From: SZUA-378 sp036652815
GTDB lineage: Bacteria; Bacillota; Clostridia; Lachnospirales; Lachnospiraceae
Assembly (NCBI GenBank): GCA_036652815.1
Contig: JAVVVE010000039.1
Location: 1-10,025 of the forward strand
Direction: 5' to 3'
DNA: 10,025 nucleotides
Positions 5,687 through 10,025 of the stretch are shown here, piece after piece. Numbering within the stretch: position 1 is the first letter of the stretch; each line of letters opens with the position of its first letter. The position numbers and the translations under genes were made by a program. The notes beneath the pieces were generated by a model. It did no database searches. It was given only the letters and a program-made list of their open reading frames with translations, and was not told where the DNA came from.

Positions 5687-7810
5687 TTATTTTGTTAATA
5701 ACATCATAATTTCATTTGAGCGTGTAACGAATTTCGTCATCGCTTCCGGTGCCAGTGGTGCATGCTGCAACATTGCAAGGTCGTATAACTGTTCGCATAT
5801 CATCGGAACATTTGCACCATCCTGGCTATCCAGTATATACTGAACCAGAGAGTTGTTGGCATTTAAGATAAGGGTCTCGCCTTCTCCGCCAAACATCCCC
5901 ATATCCATACCGCCACCCGGCATCGAATACATCTTCATCATATCCTGCATACGTCTGCTCTCTTCGGATAGTGTAATCATAGACGATATCTTTTTGTTCT
6001 TAAGTTTTTCAACCTTGACCTTGATATCCTTCTTCTTTAACGCTTTCTTAAAGACCTCGGTAACTGAAGTTGTCTGCTCTTCTAATTCTTTCTCTGCTTT
6101 CTTAGAAGTCTTTGCTTTCAGTGTATCTGTCAGATCGGCATCGATTCTTTGGAATTTGACCGTCTCATTCTTAGACTCTAACTGTGTCACAAAAGGCTGG
6201 TCAATATTGTCCTTGAGAATAACCGCATCCATTTTAGCTGCTTTGAACATATTAATATATTGACTCTGTTGTACTTCATCTGTAACATAATAAATCGTTT
6301 TCTTAGCTTCTTCTTCTGTGTCACTGTCGTCCTCAGTATCTTCCGGCAAAGATTCCTCTACGACTTCTGCTTCTACTTTTTCTCCCGATTCATCAACTGC
6401 ACTCTCGCTCACTTCGTCAGGATCCGTTGGCTTAACTTCCAGACATTCCGGTAATGTCATATACTTACCGTCCAGATTCTTAAAGAGGATATAGTCCGTC
6501 ATCTTCTCACAGAATTTATCGTCTTTCAAACAGCCAAATTTAATGAATGGATTAATGTCATCCCAATATTTCTCGTATTCTTCTTTTTCAGTCTTGCACA
6601 TACCGGATAATTTATCCGCTACTTTCTTTGTGATATAATCTGAAATCTTCTTCACAAATCCATCATTCTGCAATGCACTTCTGGATACATTCAATGGTAA
6701 ATCAGGACAATCAATCACACCCTTTAACAACATTAAAAATTCAGGAATGACCTCTTTAATATTATCCGCGATAAATACCTGGTTGTTATATAATTTAATA
6801 GTTCCTTCAATGGATTCATATTCCATGTTAATCTTAGGGAAATATAAGATTCCTTTTAAATTAAATGGATAATCCATATTCAGATGAATCCAGAATAATG
6901 GCTCCTTATAATCCTGAAATACCTTTCGGTAAAAATCAAGATACTCTTCCTTGGTACATTCATTTGGATGTTTGGTCCATAACGGATGTGTCTCATTCAG
7001 AGCCACCGGTCTCTTTAGAATCTTGAGTTTTTCTGTCTTAGGTGATATTTCAACAATCTCTTTTTCACCCTGCTCGTTTGTTTTTTCTTCTGTTTTAGCT
7101 TCTTCTACAACAGTCTCTATCACAGTATCCTTCTCTGTTTTCTCCTCAGGAAGAATCGTTTCATACTCAGGTTCTGCATTGGCTTTGCTTAAGTAGATAC
7201 TAACCGGCATAAAAGAACAATACTTTTGAATGATCTCTCTTGCCTTATATTCATTACAGAATTCTACACAATCCTCATTCATAAACAGTGTAATCTCTGT
7301 ACCGATCGTTTTCTTATCCCCGGCATCCATACTGAATTCAGTACCGCCATCGCACTCCCAATGTACCGGAACTGCATCCTTCTTAAAGGAGAGAGAATCA
7401 ATATGCACTTCATCTGCCACCATGAATGCTGAATAAAATCCCAGACCAAAATGTCCAATAATCTGGTCTTCATTTGTCTTATCCTTATACTTCTCAATAA
7501 AATCAGTTGCACCCGAGAAAGCAATCTGGTTGATATACTCTTCTATCTCGCCTGCATCCATACCAAGACCATTATCTATGAATTTTAAAGTCTTGTCTTC
7601 CGGGTTCGCTATTACCTCAATCTTATGTTCATGCCCGTCTTCGAGTGAATACTCTCCCATCATATCCAGTTTTTTTAATTTAGTAATTGCATCACAACCA
7701 TTTGATATCAATTCTCTAAAAAAGATATCATGGTCTGAGTACAACCACTTTTTAATAATTGGAAAAATATTGTCGCTGTTAATTGATAAACTACCTTTTG
7801 TTATTGCCAT
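5687..7810 (-). CDS. htpG: HtpG, Hsp90-family molecular chaperone
   Basis: A 707-residue cytosolic Hsp90, an ATP-dependent dimeric chaperone. The N-terminal GHKL ATPase is clear: FFRELISN with catalytic Glu near residue 33, IDNGLGM (78-84), INQIAFSGA, and HFGLGFYSAF for the ATP lid. A charged linker (about 222-263, rich in Glu/Lys) precedes the middle domain, where NVSR supplies the catalytic Arg near residue 377. The C-terminal dimerisation domain ends in MTKFVTRSNEIMMLLTK. It is longer than E. coli HtpG (624 residues), partly because of a very acidic segment at about 460-504. The ATG at 7810 is chosen because AAAGGGA at 7821-7827 is 10 nt upstream; an in-frame GTG at 7819 would leave only 1 nt. 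A perfect CIRCE operator upstream predicts HrcA repression. tRNA genes follow after 49 bp. Confidence 0.97.
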   Translation of the reverse strand: MAITKGSLSINSDNIFPIIKKWLYSDHDIFFRELISNGCDAITKLKKLDMMGEYSLEDGHEHKIEVIANPEDKTLKFIDNGLGMDAGEIEEYINQIAFSGATDFIEKYKDKTNEDQIIGHFGLGFYSAFMVADEVHIDSLSFKKDAVPVHWECDGGTEFSMDAGDKKTIGTEITLFMNEDCVEFCNEYKAREIIQKYCSFMPVSIYLSKANAEPEYETILPEEKTEKDTVIETVVEEAKTEEKTNEQGEKEIVEISPKTEKLKILKRPVALNETHPLWTKHPNECTKEEYLDFYRKVFQDYKEPLFWIHLNMDYPFNLKGILYFPKINMEYESIEGTIKLYNNQVFIADNIKEVIPEFLMLLKGVIDCPDLPLNVSRSALQNDGFVKKISDYITKKVADKLSGMCKTEKEEYEKYWDDINPFIKFGCLKDDKFCEKMTDYILFKNLDGKYMTLPECLEVKPTDPDEVSESAVDESGEKVEAEVVEESLPEDTEDDSDTEEEAKKTIYYVTDEVQQSQYINMFKAAKMDAVILKDNIDQPFVTQLESKNETVKFQRIDADLTDTLKAKTSKKAEKELEEQTTSVTEVFKKALKKKDIKVKVEKLKNKKISSMITLSEESRRMQDMMKMYSMPGGGMDMGMFGGEGETLILNANNSLVQYILDSQDGANVPMICEQLYDLAMLQHAPLAPEAMTKFVTRSNEIMMLLTK

Positions 7811-7849
7811 ATTTATCACATCCCTTTCTGTCTTTGGTTTCCAAGATAG

Positions 7850-7878
7850 ATTCTAATTCTCTCTTCTTAAAAAGTCAA
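7850..7878 (-). promoter_or_regulatory. Candidate htpG promoter, proximal
   Basis: On the minus strand, TTGACT (7873-7878), a 17-bp spacer and TAGAAT (7850-7855) form a good SigA-type promoter giving a leader of about 35 nt. CIRCE lies 7 bp upstream of this -35 box, which is unlike the usual arrangement where CIRCE covers the start site. Confidence 0.6.
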
Positions 7879-7885
7879 GTCAAAA

Positions 7886-7912
7886 TTAGCACTCATTCAA
7901 AGAGAGTGCTAA
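7886..7912 (-). promoter_or_regulatory. CIRCE element, HrcA operator
   Basis: TTAGCACTC, a 9-bp spacer, then GAGTGCTAA: a perfect 27-bp inverted repeat identical to the CIRCE consensus. HrcA binds it and represses heat-shock genes, classically groESL and the dnaK operon. Here the only gene downstream is htpG, whose start is 75 bp away. The foldase gene ends 57 bp on the other side and points toward it. Confidence 0.95.
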
Positions 7913-7940
7913 TAATTTGGTGTAAAGTGCGTATTTACAA
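7912..7940 (-). promoter_or_regulatory. Candidate htpG promoter, distal, abutting CIRCE
   Basis: On the minus strand, TTGTAA (7935-7940), a 17-bp spacer and AATTAT (7912-7917) match the consensus at four of six positions each. Transcription would start inside the CIRCE element, the standard place for HrcA control. It is weaker than the proximal promoter in sequence. Confidence 0.4.
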
Positions 7941-7969
7941 GGTTTTATTAATTATTAAATTTTGATAAA

Positions 7970-9058
7970 CTAGTTGGTTTGGTTGGTTTGGTTCGTTTGG
8001 TTCGTTTCAAACAGCTGCTCATAGATCTCAAAAAAATTATAAGTGGTTACCCGTTCGTCTTGAATAAACGTAATCTTATCCCATAGATTCTGATTGAGCT
8101 GTTTCACCAAGGTCACAAGAAATTCATCATACACCTGATTAAAGACTTCTTTTTTTCGTTCTTCTACAATCTTGACCTTATTAAGGTCTGTTTGGTCTCT
8201 GTCAAACGTACTGATACATTTAATAATATGGTATCCGGACTGACTCTCTATCACATCACTGATTTCACCATTGCCCAACTCAAAAGAAGCTTTTTCAAAA
8301 GCAGGATCCATCTCTCCTTGTCTAAAGGAATAGGTGCCGATCTTATCTTCACTGTATTGCTCTATCAACTGTTCAAAAACAATATTGCTTTGAGCCATTT
8401 TTTCCACTGCCAAGGCTCTGTCATATACTTTTTGTTTTTCTGCTTTCGATAGCGGGACACGCTCCCCCTTGCCATTTAAACTATAATTTTTAAACAATAT
8501 ATGTTGAACAGTGATGGTTCTGGCTTCATCATCACTGATTTCCGGATTGACATCTTTAATAATATAATGATACAGCTTATTGGCCAGTGCATACTCTTCG
8601 TAGATCCCCCGAATCACATCCTCATCTACTGACAGACTCCCCCGTTCAGTCTCATTCAAGGAAGTGTAGTACTGTTGTGCTGCCTTTTTCACCAAGTCCT
8701 GCTCTTGCACCGTTAAGGAAATGGAACGTTGTTCGGCTAACAGATTCATCACTTTAATCTGTGCGATTCTTGCCAATGCGTTCTCCTTAATACTGTGTTT
8801 CAGATTGGCTCCGGCCAAATCCTTCTGCCAAATCTCACTGCCATATACACGTTCATACTGATTCTGCATATTGGTCAAATAGACCATAAATTCAGGCAAG
8901 GTACAGGAATCTTTATTAATTCGAAACACTTCATCTTTGGCAAATCCTGTTGTAAATACAACTTTCTTTCCTGTATCATGACCGGCGCAGCCAAATAGAC
9001 AAACTCCGCATAACAGTACTAAGAGCACAGTCATATTTTTACTTAATTTACTCTGCAT
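7970..9058 (-). CDS. PrsA/SurA-like peptidyl-prolyl isomerase lipoprotein
   Basis: A 362-residue predicted lipoprotein. The N-terminus has Lys residues, a hydrophobic stretch (MTVLLVLLCGVCLFGC) and a lipobox LFGC, with C24 as the lipidated cysteine, so it should be anchored outside the cytoplasmic membrane. Residues about 50-175 form a helical SurA_N-like region. A parvulin (rotamase) domain spans about 179-282, with VQHILFK, GEMDPAFEKASFELGNGEISDV split by typical spacing, and SGYHIIK. A helical C-terminal segment follows, ending in a tandem TNQ tail. Such proteins help secreted proteins fold by proline isomerisation and chaperone activity. AAAGGA at 9065-9070, 6 nt upstream, supports the start. 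The FAD-dehydrogenase stop codon is 13 bp upstream, implying an operon. Whether it is a true PrsA orthologue is not certain, so no symbol is given. Confidence 0.9.
   Translation of the reverse strand: MQSKLSKNMTVLLVLLCGVCLFGCAGHDTGKKVVFTTGFAKDEVFRINKDSCTLPEFMVYLTNMQNQYERVYGSEIWQKDLAGANLKHSIKENALARIAQIKVMNLLAEQRSISLTVQEQDLVKKAAQQYYTSLNETERGSLSVDEDVIRGIYEEYALANKLYHYIIKDVNPEISDDEARTITVQHILFKNYSLNGKGERVPLSKAEKQKVYDRALAVEKMAQSNIVFEQLIEQYSEDKIGTYSFRQGEMDPAFEKASFELGNGEISDVIESQSGYHIIKCISTFDRDQTDLNKVKIVEERKKEVFNQVYDEFLVTLVKQLNQNLWDKITFIQDERVTTYNFFEIYEQLFETNQTNQTNQTN
7973..8005 (-). repeat. 9-bp tandem repeat encoding (Thr-Asn-Gln)n at the foldase C-terminus
   Basis: On the minus strand the unit AC(G/C)-AAC-CAA is repeated about 3.7 times directly before the TAG stop, giving a TNQTNQTNQTN tail. 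The first two copies use ACG and the later ones ACC, so the copies are not all identical. Because the unit is 9 bp, gain or loss of copies would keep the frame. Confidence 0.9.
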
Positions 9059-9071
9059 CTGTCTTCCTTTA

Positions 9072-10025
9072 TCATCTCAGTATACTTCTTGCAACGCTGA
9101 TTCCATTAGCCGAAGCCTGCTGTAGTCCGCGTGTAACACCTGCTCCGTCTCCAATCGCACGCAGTCCACTAATACTGGTCTCAAAATCTTTATTAACTAC
9201 TACTTTATTGGAATAGAATTTCACTTCCACACCATATAATAAAGTTTCCTCTGCCGCAATCCCCGGTGTAACCTTATCAAGTGCCATAATCATCTCTTCA
9301 ATATCTACCATAATACGATGCGGAAATACCAAAGACAAATCTCCCGGCACTGCATCTTTTAAAGTGGGAATCAGATTATTTCGGCATAATCTTTCTTCCG
9401 TTGTTCTACGTCCCCTCTTAAAATCTCCAAAGGTTTGTACTAATATTTTACCACCGCATAACATATTGGAAAGCTGTGCAATCTGTTTGCCATATTCAAT
9501 CGGTGTGCGGAAAGGTTTTGTAAAATTCTTAGATACCAGTAATGCAAAGTTTGTGTTATTCGTTTTATGTTCCTGAGACTTATACGCATGTCCATTTACC
9601 ACTGCCAGACCATTATCATAATATTCCGTAGCCACTTCCCCTGACGGATTGGTGCAGAACGTTCTGACCTTATCATCAAAGGTAGGGGTGTAGTATACTA
9701 GCTTGGCCTCATATAAATTTTCATTAAGGAACTGCATCACCTCATCCCGCACTTCCACACGCACGCCTACATCGACTGTCCCTACGGTTGTCTCAATCCC
9801 CTGTTCCTCACATATCTTACTAAACCAGTCTGCCCCTTCCCGTCCAACAGCCGATACAATCTCCTTGGCATAGAACGTATCGCCTTGGTCTGTTACCACT
9901 CCGACCGCTCTTTGATCCTCCATAACGATATCTTCTACCATCGTATTAAATCGTAAAATTACACCCTGCTCTTCCAGATGCTTCTGAAGTCTTGCATAGA
10001 TTTTATATCCCTCTTCTGTTCCCAG
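9072..10025 (-). CDS. FAD-dependent dehydrogenase, COG2509-like (5' end beyond window)
   Basis: The minus-strand frame is open from the window edge to a TGA at 9072, giving the C-terminal 317 residues or so. Internal methionines such as the one at 9941 are not the start, since coding continues upstream (GYKIYARLQKHLEEQGVILR). Recognisable parts are an FAD-family segment VVTDQGDTFYAKEIVSAVGR, in which a dinucleotide-binding domain assigns residues to the flavoprotein core, and the C-terminal AIGDGAGVTRGLQQASANG that contacts FAD in this superfamily. The N-terminal GxGxxG Rossmann motif would lie outside the window. The protein resembles the COG2509 'uncharacterised FAD-dependent dehydrogenases' of Firmicutes; its substrate is unknown. 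The foldase gene starts 13 bp downstream with its RBS just after the stop, so the two are probably cotranscribed. Confidence 0.85.
   Translation of the reverse strand: MGTEEGYKIYARLQKHLEEQGVILRFNTMVEDIVMEDQRAVGVVTDQGDTFYAKEIVSAVGREGADWFSKICEEQGIETTVGTVDVGVRVEVRDEVMQFLNENLYEAKLVYYTPTFDDKVRTFCTNPSGEVATEYYDNGLAVVNGHAYKSQEHKTNNTNFALLVSKNFTKPFRTPIEYGKQIAQLSNMLCGGKILVQTFGDFKRGRRTTEERLCRNNLIPTLKDAVPGDLSLVFPHRIMVDIEEMIMALDKVTPGIAAEETLLYGVEVKFYSNKVVVNKDFETSISGLRAIGDGAGVTRGLQQASANGISVARSILR

Larger units (their letters stand above)
7811..7969. other. Intergenic region between the foldase gene and htpG
   Basis: This 159-bp gap holds the CIRCE operator, both candidate htpG promoters and the htpG ribosome binding site (AAAGGGA at 7821-7827). 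The AT-rich part next to the foldase stop (about 7940-7969) has short TTAAT repeats but no GC-rich hairpin with a T-run, so I do not call a terminator for the foldase operon. Confidence 0.7.

Noticed and set aside
5853..7436. Several plus-strand frames inside htpG
   Set aside because: Rich in Phe/Ser/Ile as expected for the antisense of a Glu/Lys-rich chaperone gene; htpG is certain.
7811..7819. Upstream GTG start adding three residues to HtpG
   Set aside because: It leaves only 1 nt after the AAAGGGA Shine-Dalgarno site; the ATG at 7810 has normal 10-nt spacing and gives a typical MAITKG start.

Overview
The window looks like a chromosomal segment from a low-GC Clostridia bacterium, most likely Lachnospiraceae. 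The reasons are the large DUF5717-type protein, the Lachnospiraceae-style HtpG, a SpoIID-like peptidoglycan-binding protein typical of these anaerobes, and SigA-type promoters with strong Shine-Dalgarno sites. No mobile element, integrase, CRISPR array or phage gene is visible. Coding density is high and no gene-free stretch exceeds about 160 bp. This looks like ordinary core chromosome with several unusual details, and I do not see a clear new multi-gene system.

Layout. (1) 3-2933, minus strand: a very large DUF5717-type protein of unknown function, cut at its C-terminus by the window edge. (2) 2934-3030: a 97-bp divergent intergenic region with two overlapping, oppositely oriented TATAAT boxes. 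(3) 3031-4131, plus: a CobD/HisC-like PLP-dependent aminotransferase or decarboxylase. (4) 4208-5494, plus: a 428-residue protein with a beta-sandwich domain, a SpoIID/LytB-like domain and a C-terminal PG_binding_1 domain, but no signal peptide. Its stop codon lies inside the acceptor stem of the next gene. (5) 5486-5637, minus: a two-gene tRNA operon, Ala(CGC) then Gly(CCC), with its own TTGCTT-17-TATAAT promoter. (6) 5687-7810, minus: htpG (Hsp90), preceded by a perfect CIRCE operator at 7886-7912, the binding site of the heat-shock repressor HrcA. (7) 7970-9058, minus: a PrsA/SurA-like parvulin foldase lipoprotein ending in a (Thr-Asn-Gln)n tail. (8) 9072-10025, minus: the C-terminal part of a COG2509-type FAD-dependent dehydrogenase, 13 bp upstream of the foldase gene and probably in its operon.

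How the genes relate. htpG appears to be under HrcA/CIRCE control and sits beside an extracytoplasmic foldase, so the right half concentrates protein-folding functions, although the two genes seem to be separate transcription units. The left half is a divergent pair (DUF5717 and aminotransferase). The SpoIID-like gene follows the aminotransferase and may be cotranscribed with it. It converges on the tRNA operon with a 9-bp overlap and no recognisable terminator between them.
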